The notes under the pieces were generated by a model that searched no databases, was not told the DNA's origin, and saw only the letters and a list, made by a program, of their open reading frames with translations. 64,000 nt of DNA from Comamonas testosteroni (GTDB lineage: Bacteria > Pseudomonadota > Gammaproteobacteria > Burkholderiales > Burkholderiaceae_C). Numbering within the stretch: position 1 is the first letter of the stretch; the number at the start of each line of letters is the position of its first letter. Location of the stretch: NCBI GenBank assembly GCA_008727115.1, contig CP044131.1, forward strand, positions 3,472,001-3,536,000, given 5' to 3'. Below are positions 29,582-38,542 of the stretch, in pieces. The position numbers were made by a program, and so were the translations under genes.

Positions 29582-29899
29582 TTAGTAACTTATCGACATC
29601 GCCGGCACATCCACCCGAACCAGCGGTTTGGACAACACCGCCTGCGCTGCGACGGCATAGGCATTGCGCCACTCTTCGTTTTCAAAAAGCTCAGGACGAT
29701 TGCGCGCTGCGCGAGCGACGACAACCAGCTTGTCTGCCAGCAGCACCTTCCCCGTGGCACGCAAAGGCTCACAGTCCAGAGAGACAAACTGTTGATCCAG
29801 CCAGCGACGCCCTTCATCCGAACTCACAGTGGGCAAGGCCTGGGTATCTACTCGGTATTCACGCTCACCATCCAGAACCACGATTACTTCACTACGCAT
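29582..29899 (-). CDS. Small conserved hypothetical protein
   Basis: A 105-residue soluble protein (MRSEVIVVLDGEREYRVDTQ...) with no motif I recognise. It has an N-terminal beta-hairpin-like stretch, a central DQQFVSLDCEPLRATGKVLLADKLVVVA and ends VDVPAMSISY. I use MRSEVIVV as start; the frame extends 11 codons further. It converges on mpl and its stop is directly followed by the dispersed double-hairpin repeat. Function unknown. Confidence 0.65.
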   Translation of the reverse strand: MRSEVIVVLDGEREYRVDTQALPTVSSDEGRRWLDQQFVSLDCEPLRATGKVLLADKLVVVARAARNRPELFENEEWRNAYAVAAQAVLSKPLVRVDVPAMSISY

Positions 29900-30280
29900 A
29901 AATCTCCTATCGCCAGGTGACTCTTGCACCATTTGTTGTCATATCCACAGCTTAATAGGGGTTCAGAGGCCCAAACCGCTTCAAGCTGACGACTTGTCGC
30001 AATTGAGACTGGCTCATTCAACAAGCCAGTGCTCTGTTTTCTGTATCACAGCAGTTACCAAGTTCATCTGTAAAAGATGATGATGAATCATCAAACTTCA
30101 TAGCAGCCTTGGCACAACTGAAATCAATATAAGGGCATAAATCTTTTTCTCAAGGTCCACCGAGGGCCTGTAACCCGCTGGTTATCACAAGTCACTTTTC
30201 ATCTTGAAATAACCGCAAGAGGTCGCATCTACCAGACTCCTCTTTGCCAGCACTTGTGCAAAGTTTCAGGGAATACCATC
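29900..30280. other. Gene-free region before the YqcC-like gene
   Basis: 381 bases, more AT-rich than the surroundings, without a supported gene. It is divergent, so it should hold promoters for the hypothetical gene (leftward) and the YqcC-like gene (rightward); no convincing boxes are assigned. Confidence 0.4.
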
Positions 30281-30652
30281 ATGACCGCCGACAACATCCA
30301 TCAAGAACTACGCGAGCATCTCCAGCAACTGGAAGCAGAATTGCAAGTCCAGAAGCTCTGGTCAGCTATCGCCCCTGACCCCAAAGCCTTGGAGTCGGTC
30401 ACGCCTTTCATGTATGACACGCTCAAGCTGCATGAGTGGCTGCAATGGGTTTTTATCCCTCGTCTGCATGCCTTGATGGATGTCAAAGGCAACCTACCCC
30501 ATCAAAGCCATATCCATCCGCTGGCTGAACACGAGTGGGAACAGCGCACAGACTTTGACAAGCATCACCTGCTGCTGCTGCTTTCTCGCATTGATGCCAC
30601 GTTGAACGGCTGTGAGATGACGCCAACATCCCCCATTGATACCAAGCACTGA
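30281..30652 (+). CDS. YqcC-like (DUF446) protein
   Basis: A 123-residue cytoplasmic helical protein. LREHLQQLEAELQVQKLW, then PFMYDTLKLHEWLQWVFIPRLHALMD, matches the YqcC/DUF446 pattern (charged helix, then DTL..WLQwvFiPRm). In enterobacteria the family lies beside the tRNA pseudouridine synthase truC; the function is not established. I start at MTADNIHQEL; the open frame begins nine codons earlier. A bidirectional terminator separates it from the convergent DAHP synthase gene. Confidence 0.78.
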   Translation: MTADNIHQELREHLQQLEAELQVQKLWSAIAPDPKALESVTPFMYDTLKLHEWLQWVFIPRLHALMDVKGNLPHQSHIHPLAEHEWEQRTDFDKHHLLLLLSRIDATLNGCEMTPTSPIDTKH

Positions 30653-30695
30653 ACGGCGCTTCTCTACTTCTGACATATAGAGTCCGAAGATAAAC

Positions 30696-30733
30696 AACAG
30701 GCCACGAGACGCAAGTTTCGTGGCCTGTTTGTC
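30696..30733. terminator. Bidirectional terminator between yqcC-like and DAHP synthase genes
   Basis: AACAGGCCACGA ... TCGTGGCCTGTT, a 12-base stem with a loop of about 10 and T-rich ends on both strands. Confidence 0.88.
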
Positions 30734-30768
30734 AGCATTCATGCAGTTCGCTTTGTAGAGCTTTGCAT

Positions 30769-31929
30769 TCAGGCAACAGCTTCCGCCTCCTTGTGCGCTG
30801 CCACCACCGCTGCGCGGCGCTTGAGCACTGCCTGCGACAGCTCCTCCAGCGTCGTCAGAGAATCATCCCAACCCAGGCAAGCGTCGGTAATGCTCTGGCC
30901 GTAGGTCAGATTGCAGACCTCATCCTTGCCAGGTGTGAACTTCTGGGCGCCGCCCACCAGGTGACCTTCGATCATCACGCCGAAGACGCTGTTTGAGCCA
31001 CCGGCGATCTGGTCAGCGATATCACGCGCCACATCCTTCTGGCGCTCATGCTGCTTGCTGCTGTTGGCATGGCTGCAATCGACCATCAGCGTAGGCGTCA
31101 GACCTGCAGCTTCCAGATCCTTGCAAGCGGCAGCCACATGCTCGGCGTCGTAATTGGGTGTCTTGCCGCCGCGCAGAATCACGTGGCAATCCTGGTTGCC
31201 GCCCGTGTGCACGATGGCGACCTGGCCATTCTTGTGCACCGACAGGAAGTGGTGACCACGGCTGGCCGACTGGATGGCGTCGGTGGCGATGCGAATATTG
31301 CCGTCCGTGCCATTCTTGAAGCCGATGGGCGCCGAGATGCCGGAAGCCAGTTCACGGTGCACCTGGCTCTCAGTAGTACGGGCACCAATCGCCCCCCAGC
31401 TGATCAGGTCGCCGATGTACTGGGGCGAGATCACGTCGAGGAACTCGCTGGCGGCGGGCACGCCCATACGGTTGATATCGATCAACAACTGGCGCGCAAT
31501 GCGCAGGCCTTCGTCAATGCGGTAGCTCTGATCCAGGTAGGGGTCGTTGATCAGACCCTTCCAGCCCACAGTGGTGCGGGGCTTTTCGAAGTACACGCGC
31601 ATCACCACTTCCAGCGTGTCCTTGTACTGCTCACGCACCACGGCTAGGCGGCGGGCATAGTCAAGAGCTGCAGCAGGATCGTGAATCGAGCAAGGGCCGA
31701 CGATCACCAGCAAGCGGTCATCCTGCGCACGCATGATGTTGTGAATGCTGCGACGGGTGTCGCTGATCAACGTCTCCACGGCGGTGCCGCGAATGGGAAA
31801 GAAGCGGATGAGATGCTCTGGCGGGGGTAACACTGTGATTTCCTTGATACGTGCGTCGTCGGTCTGGCCTGTCTTGGGAGAACCGGGGCGATACCAGGAA
31901 TCGGTAGAGGAAGTGTTCAGAGCAGTCAT
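30769..31929 (-). CDS. aroG: 3-deoxy-7-phosphoheptulonate (DAHP) synthase, class I
   Basis: A 386-residue cytoplasmic enzyme joining phosphoenolpyruvate and erythrose 4-phosphate, the entry step to the shikimate pathway. Family blocks are VIVGPCSIHDP, MRVYFEKPRTTVGWKGLINDP, GVPAASEFLDVISPQYIGDLISWGAIGARTTESQ (split), VDCSHANSSKQ and GVMIEGHLVGGAQ. Which aromatic amino acid inhibits it cannot be told from sequence alone; the symbol aroG stands for the AroF/G/H group. Its leader contains an aromatic-codon peptide and terminator/antiterminator hairpins, so transcription is very likely attenuated by charged aromatic tRNAs. aroE of the same pathway lies 8 kb away. Confidence 0.95.
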   Translation of the reverse strand: MTALNTSSTDSWYRPGSPKTGQTDDARIKEITVLPPPEHLIRFFPIRGTAVETLISDTRRSIHNIMRAQDDRLLVIVGPCSIHDPAAALDYARRLAVVREQYKDTLEVVMRVYFEKPRTTVGWKGLINDPYLDQSYRIDEGLRIARQLLIDINRMGVPAASEFLDVISPQYIGDLISWGAIGARTTESQVHRELASGISAPIGFKNGTDGNIRIATDAIQSASRGHHFLSVHKNGQVAIVHTGGNQDCHVILRGGKTPNYDAEHVAAACKDLEAAGLTPTLMVDCSHANSSKQHERQKDVARDIADQIAGGSNSVFGVMIEGHLVGGAQKFTPGKDEVCNLTYGQSITDACLGWDDSLTTLEELSQAVLKRRAAVVAAHKEAEAVA

Positions 31930-31988
31930 GGCAATCTTTCGTGAGAGTCGTTGATCGTTGGAAACCGGGGTTGCTGAAACGTAGGGGT

Positions 31989-32074
31989 GAAAAAAAACCG
32001 CCGGGCTTTGCAGCTTCGGCGGTTCTTTGGGAGGTGTTTGCAGGGTGCGCGCGTTTACCTCTCAGCCGCCGGGG
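31989..32074 (-). promoter_or_regulatory. Transcription attenuator of the DAHP synthase gene
   Basis: On the minus strand, CGGCGG (32066-32071) inside the end of the leader frame can pair with CCGCCG (32017-32022) to form an antiterminator. That same CCGCCG arm can instead pair with CGGCGG (31998-32003), forming a terminator whose 3' arm runs into eight T. The two folds exclude each other. Stalling on the aromatic codons would leave the first CGGCGG free; a ribosome at the stop codon would cover it. Confidence 0.85.
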
Positions 32075-32117
32075 GCGAGAACCAAAAGTAAAAGAAATAA
32101 GCGCGTTGCGTTTGCAT
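32055..32117 (-). CDS. Aromatic leader peptide of the DAHP synthase attenuator
   Basis: A 20-residue frame, MQTQRAYFFYFWFSPPAAER, with seven consecutive aromatic codons (Tyr, Phe, Phe, Tyr, Phe, Trp, Phe). It ends 126 bases before the DAHP synthase ATG and overlaps the first arm of the antiterminator. Such a run is very improbable by chance and is the hallmark of trp/phe-type attenuation leaders. The Shine-Dalgarno (GAAAG) is weak. Confidence 0.85.
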   Translation of the reverse strand: MQTQRAYFFYFWFSPPAAER

Positions 32118-32484
32118 GTCTTTCAATGTAGCACAGCTGTTTTGCATTGCAACATTCACTGCCGGCGCGACTGTCTTGCCTAAAAGCTGGCTTCCCTCTG
32201 AAAAACAGATTTTTCTCAATCAATTTAAAACGCAATTTTTATGCGTATTTTTCATTTTTTCTGATTTTTATTCAATTTAAAATGAATTTTTCAGGAATCA
32301 ATGCAATTTTTTATTGATTCCACAGGTTTCGAAGCCATGAGGCCGAGAGTCTGCAAAAAGCCTTGCCAACGGATGCTTTGAAGCCTGTTTTCGGCCCAGA
32401 AATGACAAAACCCCGGCCTGCCATGCAGAGCGGGGTTTCAGAGAGACAGCGAGCAAGCCCGCTGAATGAAGCTACTTGCTTAAA
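32118..32484. other. AT-rich intergenic region between the aro leader and tldD
   Basis: No gene. From about 32195 to 32330 the DNA is strikingly AT-rich with runs of A and T (CAATTTTTTATTG and similar) in a roughly 60 percent GC genome. The promoter of the aro leader is probably at the left part; TTGCAA and TACATT 16 bases apart near 32125-32152 (minus strand) are a possible pair but sit very close to the leader ATG. The tldD terminator lies at 32407-32438. Confidence 0.45.
32407..32438 (-). terminator. Terminator behind tldD
   Basis: AAACCCCG ... CGGGGTTTT on the minus strand, with a loop of about 15 bases and a short T run, 47 bases after the tldD stop. Confidence 0.75.
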
Positions 32485-33945
32485 TCAGGCAGTACCGCCC
32501 ACGGTCAAGCCGTCGATGCGCAGCGTAGGCTGGCCCACGCCCACCGGCACGCTCTGGCCTTCCTTGCCGCAGGTGCCCACGCCAGAGTCCAGGCGCATGT
32601 CGTTGCCGATCATGCTGATGTGCTTGAGCGATTCAGGGCCGCTACCAATGATGGTCGCGCCCTTGACGGGGTATTGGATCTTGCCGTTTTCCACCCAGTA
32701 GGCTTCGCTGGCCGAGAACACAAACTTGCCGCTGGTGATGTCCACCTGACCGCCGCCGAAGTTGGTGGCGTACAAGCCCTTCTTGATGGAGCCGATGATT
32801 TCCTGCGGGTCCTTGTCGCCGCCCAGCATATAGGTGTTGGTCATGCGCGGCATGGGAATGTGCGCATAGCTTTCGCGGCGGCCATTGCCCGTGGGCTTGA
32901 CGCCCATCAGGCGCGCATTCATCGAATCCTGGATATAGCCCTTGAGAATGCCGTCCTCAATCAGCACATTGCTCTGGCTGGCGTGGCCTTCATCGTCCAC
33001 ATTAAGCGAGCCACGACGGTCAGCAATCGTGCCGTCGTCCAGCACAGTGACGCCCTTGGCAGCCACGCGCTGGCCGATGCGGCCGCTGAAGGCGCTTGAT
33101 CCCTTGCGGTTGAAGTCGCCTTCCAGGCCATGACCCACGGCTTCGTGGAACAGCACACCGGGCCAGCCCGAACCCAGCACCACGGTCATCACACCAGCTG
33201 GTGCGGGGCGCGAGTCCAGGTTCACCAGCGCAGCATGCACGGCTTCGTCCACATACTGGCTGATTTGTTCATCGCTGAAATAAGCCAGACCGAAGCGGCC
33301 ACCCCCACCCGAGGAGCCGACTTCGCGGCGGCCCTTTTGCTCGGCAATCACGGTAACCGACAAACGCACCAGCGGGCGCACGTCGGCAGCCAGCGTGCCG
33401 TCAGCACGGGCCACCAGCACCACGTCGTATTCACTGGCAAGGCCTGCCATGACCTGCACCACACGCGGGTCCTTGGCGCGAGCCAGCTTTTCGACTTTGC
33501 CCAGAAGCTCGACCTTGGCCGTGCTGTCCAGCGTGCTAATGGGATCCAGCTCCGGGTACAGCGAACGACTTTGCGCAATTTTCGCGGCACGAGCCTTGAC
33601 GCGGCGCGTCTGAGATGCAGCAGAGATAGAACGCACGGTACGCGCAGCGTCCAGCAAAGAGGCTTCGGAGATATCGTCGGAATAGGCAAAGGCCGTCTTC
33701 TCTCCGCTCACAGCGCGAACGCCCACGCCCTGGTCGATAGAGAAGGAGCCGGTTTTGACAATGCCTTCTTCCAGACTCCAGCCTTCGGCGCGGGTGTATT
33801 GGAAATAGAGATCGGCGTCATCCACCTGGTGCGAGCGAATTTCCGCCAGTGCACGGGTCAGATGGGACTCGTCCAGGCCAAAAGGCTCAAGCAGCAATTG
33901 ACGGGCCGTGGCCAGACGTTCGATGGTGGGTTCGCGGGAAATCAT
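32485..33945 (-). CDS. tldD: TldD metalloprotease subunit
   Basis: A 486-residue subunit of the TldD/TldE zinc protease that degrades unfolded peptides and matures some peptide antibiotics and toxins. The catalytic zinc motif is in [20 protein letters not shown] (His267, Glu268, His272), with the glycine-rich [13 protein letters not shown] and C-terminal [21 protein letters not shown] blocks of the family. The start is the ATG at 33945. The partner tldE/pmbA is not in the window. Confidence 0.96.
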   Translation of the reverse strand: MISREPTIERLATARQLLLEPFGLDESHLTRALAEIRSHQVDDADLYFQYTRAEGWSLEEGIVKTGSFSIDQGVGVRAVSGEKTAFAYSDDISEASLLDAARTVRSISAASQTRRVKARAAKIAQSRSLYPELDPISTLDSTAKVELLGKVEKLARAKDPRVVQVMAGLASEYDVVLVARADGTLAADVRPLVRLSVTVIAEQKGRREVGSSGGGGRFGLAYFSDEQISQYVDEAVHAALVNLDSRPAPAGVMTVVLGSGWPGVLFHEAVGHGLEGDFNRKGSSAFSGRIGQRVAAKGVTVLDDGTIADRRGSLNVDDEGHASQSNVLIEDGILKGYIQDSMNARLMGVKPTGNGRRESYAHIPMPRMTNTYMLGGDKDPQEIIGSIKKGLYATNFGGGQVDITSGKFVFSASEAYWVENGKIQYPVKGATIIGSGPESLKHISMIGNDMRLDSGVGTCGKEGQSVPVGVGQPTLRIDGLTVGGTA

Positions 33946-34328
33946 GAGTGCATTGTAGAGATAGCTGCAAGTCCTGACTTGCTACAGGCTGCGCATAAAA
34001 AAGAGCGGAATGCTGCCCCACCAGGCTGAACAACATTCCGCTCCATTCAATTAGCTTCGCGCTTACCCAGGTTCCGGCCTACCCGCTTTGCAGAACAGAA
34101 CCCCCAGAGCCTTTGCCGCTCCCGCTTGATCGGTCTTTTGGCTCTCCAGAGCCGTTTGTAAACGCTGTTGGCAGTGCAGGCAAGGTTTTCCAGGGAACTA
34201 CTGACATTTTTCTACGATCTAAGCGCGCCACCCTGTCATCAAATTTTTCATCAAATCGCACTTAAACCTATATCACGAAAGCCCATGAAGCTCCTTTTTT
34301 AGAAGCATTCTCGCCTGACACCGGGTCT
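33946..34328. other. Region between tldD and rodA
   Basis: 383 bases. It holds the rodA-side terminator at 33997-34043. A 60-codon frame on the minus strand (34079-34261) lacks any recognisable motif and is Ser/Gly-rich; I do not call it a gene. A weak GATAGCTGCAAG near 33961 recalls the second repeat family. Confidence 0.4.
33997..34043 (-). terminator. Terminator upstream of tldD, serving the rodA transcript
   Basis: GAGCGGAATG ... CATTCCGCTC, a 10-base perfect stem with a loop of about 21 bases; the minus strand runs into TTTTTT. Confidence 0.8.
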
Positions 34329-35510
34329 TCACGCATGGGGAAGATGCCCATCACCACCCGGCAATTGCCGCTGCGCCCTGGACACAGACATCAGCACTCC
34401 CAGCGCCAGACCCAGGGTAACCATGGCCGTGCCTCCATAGCTGATGAAGGGCAAAGGCACGCCTACCACCGGCAAGATTCCACTGACCATACCCATGTTG
34501 ACAAATGCATAGGTGAAGAAAATCATGGCCACGGCAGCCGCCATGAGTCGCCCGAACAGCGAATTGGCATTCATGGAAATGGCCAGTCCACGCCACACCA
34601 GCAGCAAGAAGCCAACGATGATGAAGAGATTTCCCATCAGACCGAACTCTTCGGAATAGGCTGCAAAGATGAAGTCCGTGGTGCGCTCGGGGATGAATTC
34701 CAGGTGGGTCTGCGTCCCCGCCATGAACCCCTTGCCCCAGACTCCCCCCGAGCCAATGGCAATCATGCCCTGAATGATGTGAAAACCCTTACCCAGAGGA
34801 TCACGCGTGGGGTCCAGCAAGGTACAGACCCGGGTACGTTGGTAATCATGCAAGAAGTACCAGCTCACACCATCAGCGCACAGCTGCGGCTCAAACCAGA
34901 CGATCAGAAAAATGCCAATGGATGCCAATGCCACGGGAGGCACGATGAGCTTCCAGGGCAAGCCCGCAAAGAAAATGACCGATAGGCCTGCTGCCATGAC
35001 CAGCAAGGATGTCCCCAGATCCGGCTGCTTCATGATCAGCCCCACCGGCACCATCAACAGCACAAAGGCGATCACAAAGTCCGAAGCGCGCAAATTGCCT
35101 TCACGGCGCTGAAACCACCACGCCAGCATCAACGGGGTTGCAATTTTGAGTAGTTCGGACGGCTGAATCACCACGCCCACATTCACCCAGCGCGTCGCCC
35201 CTTTCTTGGTAATGCCGAACAGCGCTACGGCCACCAGCAAGACCACCCCCAGCGCATATAGCGGCACGGCCACCTTCATCAGCTGCTGCGGCGGGATTTG
35301 CGCCAGCAAAAACAGCAGGCCCGCCGCAATCAGCATATTGCGGCCGTGATCCACAAAGCGTGTCCCATGGTCGAAGCCAGCCGAGTACATGGCCAAAAGC
35401 CCCGCCCCGGCCAGCATGGCGATAAAGAGCAGCAACCAGAAGTCAAAGCCGCGAAACAGCGGAACAATGCGTTGCAACAGCGAGGGCTTATCGAATTCGA
35501 TGGCGGACAT
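34329..35510 (-). CDS. rodA: RodA, SEDS peptidoglycan polymerase of cell elongation
   Basis: A 393-residue inner-membrane glycosyltransferase with about ten helices that polymerises lipid II together with PBP2 in the rod complex. Family blocks are MYSAGFDHGTRFVDHG, GATRWVNVGVVIQPSELLKI, MKQPDLGTSL and GVPLPFISYGGTAMV near the C terminus. I start at MSAIEFDKPSL, three codons inside the longest frame. PBP2 (mrdA), often adjacent in other genomes, is not beside it here; the upstream neighbour is divergent. Confidence 0.94.
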   Translation of the reverse strand: MSAIEFDKPSLLQRIVPLFRGFDFWLLLFIAMLAGAGLLAMYSAGFDHGTRFVDHGRNMLIAAGLLFLLAQIPPQQLMKVAVPLYALGVVLLVAVALFGITKKGATRWVNVGVVIQPSELLKIATPLMLAWWFQRREGNLRASDFVIAFVLLMVPVGLIMKQPDLGTSLLVMAAGLSVIFFAGLPWKLIVPPVALASIGIFLIVWFEPQLCADGVSWYFLHDYQRTRVCTLLDPTRDPLGKGFHIIQGMIAIGSGGVWGKGFMAGTQTHLEFIPERTTDFIFAAYSEEFGLMGNLFIIVGFLLLVWRGLAISMNANSLFGRLMAAAVAMIFFTYAFVNMGMVSGILPVVGVPLPFISYGGTAMVTLGLALGVLMSVSRAQRQLPGGDGHLPHA

Positions 35511-35690
35511 GGGCGGCAATTATCGGGGGAGAGGGCTGCCGTGCACGCTGCAGGGTTGCAGCTTTGCTGACAAGTCCTTGTGCCTCCCGTCTTCGCCTCA
35601 CTCTCTTGGGCTTTATCCCCTGATAGTCTTGGGGCTGACCATCCACAATGACGAAGAAACGAGCGCTTTTTACAAGAGGAGATTGCCGCC

Positions 35691-36275
35691 ATGACGACCA
35701 CCCACCTGCTGTATCTGCACGGCTTTCGCTCCTCCCCCCAGTCCAACAAGGCTCGCATCATGAGCGAGCATGTCGCAACCCGGCACCCCAAAGTCCGCTG
35801 GTGGAGCCCTCAGCTGCCACCCTCCCCTCGCGAGGCCGCTGCGGTCATTGCCGAAGGCATCGCCAACTGGCCACGCCAAAGCATGGCCGTCATGGGCTCA
35901 TCACTGGGTGGCTATTACGCCAGCTGGGTGGCCCAGCTGGCACGCTGCAAGAGCGTAATGATCAACCCTGCGGTCAACCCGGCGCGGGACCTGGAGAAGT
36001 ACATCGGAGAACAATCCAACTGGCATGACCCTGACGACACTTTTTTCTTCCGTCCCGAATACATCGAAGAGCTGCGCCAGCTTGACACCAGTGCCATGAC
36101 TCCTGCAGCCCCCGAGATGGTGCTGATCGCCCAGGGAGATGAAGTGCTGGACTGGAACGAGATGAGTGAGCGTTACCCGCACGCACTGCAGCTGGTACAG
36201 GAGGGCGGAGATCATGCTCTAAGCAACTTTGCGGAGTATCTGGACAGAATCGACGAGTTTCTGGCACTGGCGTAA
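35691..36275 (+). CDS. YqiA/YcfP-like alpha/beta hydrolase
   Basis: A 194-residue small esterase-like hydrolase. LLYLHGFRSSPQS forms the oxyanion-side loop, Ser71 in MGSSLGGYYA is the nucleophile, and Asp in LIAQGDEVLDW and His in GGDHALSNF complete a plausible triad. This matches the YqiA/UPF0227 group, cytoplasmic with unknown natural substrate. It lies between divergent rodA and the RNase gene on its own strand. Confidence 0.85.
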   Translation: MTTTHLLYLHGFRSSPQSNKARIMSEHVATRHPKVRWWSPQLPPSPREAAAVIAEGIANWPRQSMAVMGSSLGGYYASWVAQLARCKSVMINPAVNPARDLEKYIGEQSNWHDPDDTFFFRPEYIEELRQLDTSAMTPAAPEMVLIAQGDEVLDWNEMSERYPHALQLVQEGGDHALSNFAEYLDRIDEFLALA

Positions 36276-36440
36276 GCCTTTGAAGCGTGGCCCGCCTTCT
36301 CCAGCACGACATCACGGCCGAACAACACCTGCGCCCGCCAACAGCCTGATCTCATCAGACTCACGATATTGGCTGATCTGAGACATGAACTCGGTCACTT
36401 GTAAGCGCCGGTTGTTCGGCTCGTGGGAAAATGCGCGGCT

Positions 36441-38513
36441 ATGCACGCACTGTTTGAAGAAGCCGGCAAATTTCTGGCCGGTCGCATCCTCTCTGAAGCC
36501 GAGTCCTCTGCCCAGATCGAGCTGGACTCCGGAAAACGGGTCAAGGTCAAAGCCGCCAATATCCTGCTCAAGTTCGAAAAGCCTGCCCCTGCCGAGCTGA
36601 TCGCTCAGGGCCAGGCGCAGGCCACCGAGATTGATCTGGATCTGGCCTGGGAATTTGCCCCTGACGAAGAGTTCGGCTTTGCCGACCTGGCGCGTGACTA
36701 CTTCTCCGAATCTGCCTCGCTGGCTCAGCAGGCCGGTGCACTGTTTTGCCTCTACGACGCCCCGCACTACTTCCGCCGCGCAGGCAAGGGCCGCTTCAAG
36801 AAGGCGCCTGCAGAAATCCTGCAGCAAGCCCTGGCTGCCATCGAGAAGAAAAAGCAGATTCAGGCCCAGATCGATACCTGGGCCGAAGAGCTGGGCCGTG
36901 GCGAATGCCCTCAGCCTATTCGTGAGCAGCTCTACAAGATTCTGTTCAAGCCCGACAAGAACGCGCCTGAATACAAGGCCGTTGTCGAAGCCAGCCGCGC
37001 CACCAAGATGGCCCCGCTGGAGCTGCTGCACCGCGCAGGGGCCATCGACTCGGCCTATCAGTTCCACTGGAAGCGCTTCCTGTTCGACAACTTCCCCAAG
37101 GGCACGGGCTTTCCGGCCCTGCAGGCGCCTCAGCCTCCTGCAGACCTGCCTCTGGCCGATGTGCAAGCCTTCTCCATCGACGATTCGGCAACCACCGAAA
37201 TCGACGATGCGCTGTCCGTCACAGGCCTTGGCACTGGCACGGTGACCGTTGGCATCCACATTGCCGCACCCGGTCTGGCCATCACGCCCGGCAGCGACCT
37301 GGACAAGCTGGGCCGCACCCGCCTGTCCACGGTCTATATGCCGGGCTACAAGATCACCATGCTGCCCGACGATGTGGTGCATATCTACACACTGGACGAG
37401 GGTCACTCCAACCCCGCTGTGTCGCTGTACGTGCAGATCAATGAGGAGACGCTGGAGACCATCTCCAGCGAAACCCGACTCGATCGCGTTCCCGTGGAAG
37501 TCAATTTCCGCTACGACAAGCTCGATCACATCGTCACCGAGGAATGGCTGGCCGATCCGTCGATTGAGGTCGAAAACACGCCTGAGACCTTGCTGGGTAA
37601 GCGCAAGGAGCTCACCTTTTTGCAGCGCTGGTCCAAGTTCCTCAAGGCCAACCGCGAAGTGGTGCGCGGCAAGCCCGAGAACTTCAACCGCCCGGACTAC
37701 AACTTCCGCCTCGTCGGCAACGACGGCGCCGAGCCCGATGGCAGCGAGCAGGTGCAGATCAGCGTACGCAAGCGTGGCGCGCCGCTGGACCTGATCGTGG
37801 CCGAAGCCGCCATCGTTGCCAACAGCACCTGGGGCCTGATGCTGGCCGAGCATGGCGTGCCCGGCATCTACCGCAGCCAGGCCAGCCTGGCCCCTGGCGT
37901 CAAGGTGCGAATGTCCACCAAGGCCCTGCCCCATGCCGGCATCGGCGTGAAGGCCTATTCCTGGGCCACCTCGCCTCTGCGCCGCTATGTGGACCTGGTC
38001 AACCAGTGGCAGATCATTGCCTGCGCCCGCCATGGCAAGACAGCTGCTCTGGCCGCCCCGTTCAAACCCAAGGATGCCGAGCTGTTCGGCATCATCAGCA
38101 GCTTTGACGGTGCCTACAGCGCCTACAACGGCTACCAGGCTGGCATGGAACGTTTCTGGACACTCAAGTACCTGGAGCAGAACGGCATTACCGAGCTGAC
38201 GGCCAGTGTGTTCAAGGAAGGCCCCAACGGATCCTTCCTGGTGCGCGCCGACAATCTGCCGCTGGTGCTGCCCGTGCTGGGTGCGCAAAACCTGCCGCGC
38301 GGCGCACAAGTGCGCGTCAAGCTCGGCGAGATCGATGAAATCTCGCTGGATATCTCGGGCACGCTGATCGAGCGCCTGGATGCGGGCGCCGATGCCCAGG
38401 CGGAAGGTGACGACAGCGGCGAAGACGATGATGACGCTGTTGCCGGCCCCATCTCCATTGCCGTGGACATGAACGACGCCGAAGCCCCTGCTGCCGACAA
38501 GCAGCAATCCTGA
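36441..38513 (+). CDS. RNase II/R-family exoribonuclease (RNB domain)
   Basis: A 690-residue 3'-5' exoribonuclease-like protein. The N-terminal 240 residues are not a classical double cold-shock region. The RNB domain (about 245-580) has the catalytic acidic cluster in SIDDSATTEIDDALSV, with GIHIAAPGLAITPGS and DDVVHIYTLDEG following, and a C-terminal conserved SWATSPLRRYVDLVNQWQ. An S1-like end is weak and the tail is acidic (GDDSGEDDDDAVAG). I start at MHALFEEAGKF, six codons into the frame. It is shorter than RNase R and differs from E. coli RNase II, so I leave the symbol open. The TonB-like gene follows after 29 bases. Confidence 0.88.
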   Translation: MHALFEEAGKFLAGRILSEAESSAQIELDSGKRVKVKAANILLKFEKPAPAELIAQGQAQATEIDLDLAWEFAPDEEFGFADLARDYFSESASLAQQAGALFCLYDAPHYFRRAGKGRFKKAPAEILQQALAAIEKKKQIQAQIDTWAEELGRGECPQPIREQLYKILFKPDKNAPEYKAVVEASRATKMAPLELLHRAGAIDSAYQFHWKRFLFDNFPKGTGFPALQAPQPPADLPLADVQAFSIDDSATTEIDDALSVTGLGTGTVTVGIHIAAPGLAITPGSDLDKLGRTRLSTVYMPGYKITMLPDDVVHIYTLDEGHSNPAVSLYVQINEETLETISSETRLDRVPVEVNFRYDKLDHIVTEEWLADPSIEVENTPETLLGKRKELTFLQRWSKFLKANREVVRGKPENFNRPDYNFRLVGNDGAEPDGSEQVQISVRKRGAPLDLIVAEAAIVANSTWGLMLAEHGVPGIYRSQASLAPGVKVRMSTKALPHAGIGVKAYSWATSPLRRYVDLVNQWQIIACARHGKTAALAAPFKPKDAELFGIISSFDGAYSAYNGYQAGMERFWTLKYLEQNGITELTASVFKEGPNGSFLVRADNLPLVLPVLGAQNLPRGAQVRVKLGEIDEISLDISGTLIERLDAGADAQAEGDDSGEDDDDAVAGPISIAVDMNDAEAPAADKQQS

Positions 38514-38542
38514 CCTCACTTCTCATTGCTCCAGACGCTGCT

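Noticed and set aside
34079..34261. 60-codon frame between rodA and tldD
   Set aside because: No recognisable motif, Ser/Gly-rich end, no clear ribosome binding site; kept only as a note in the intergenic entry.
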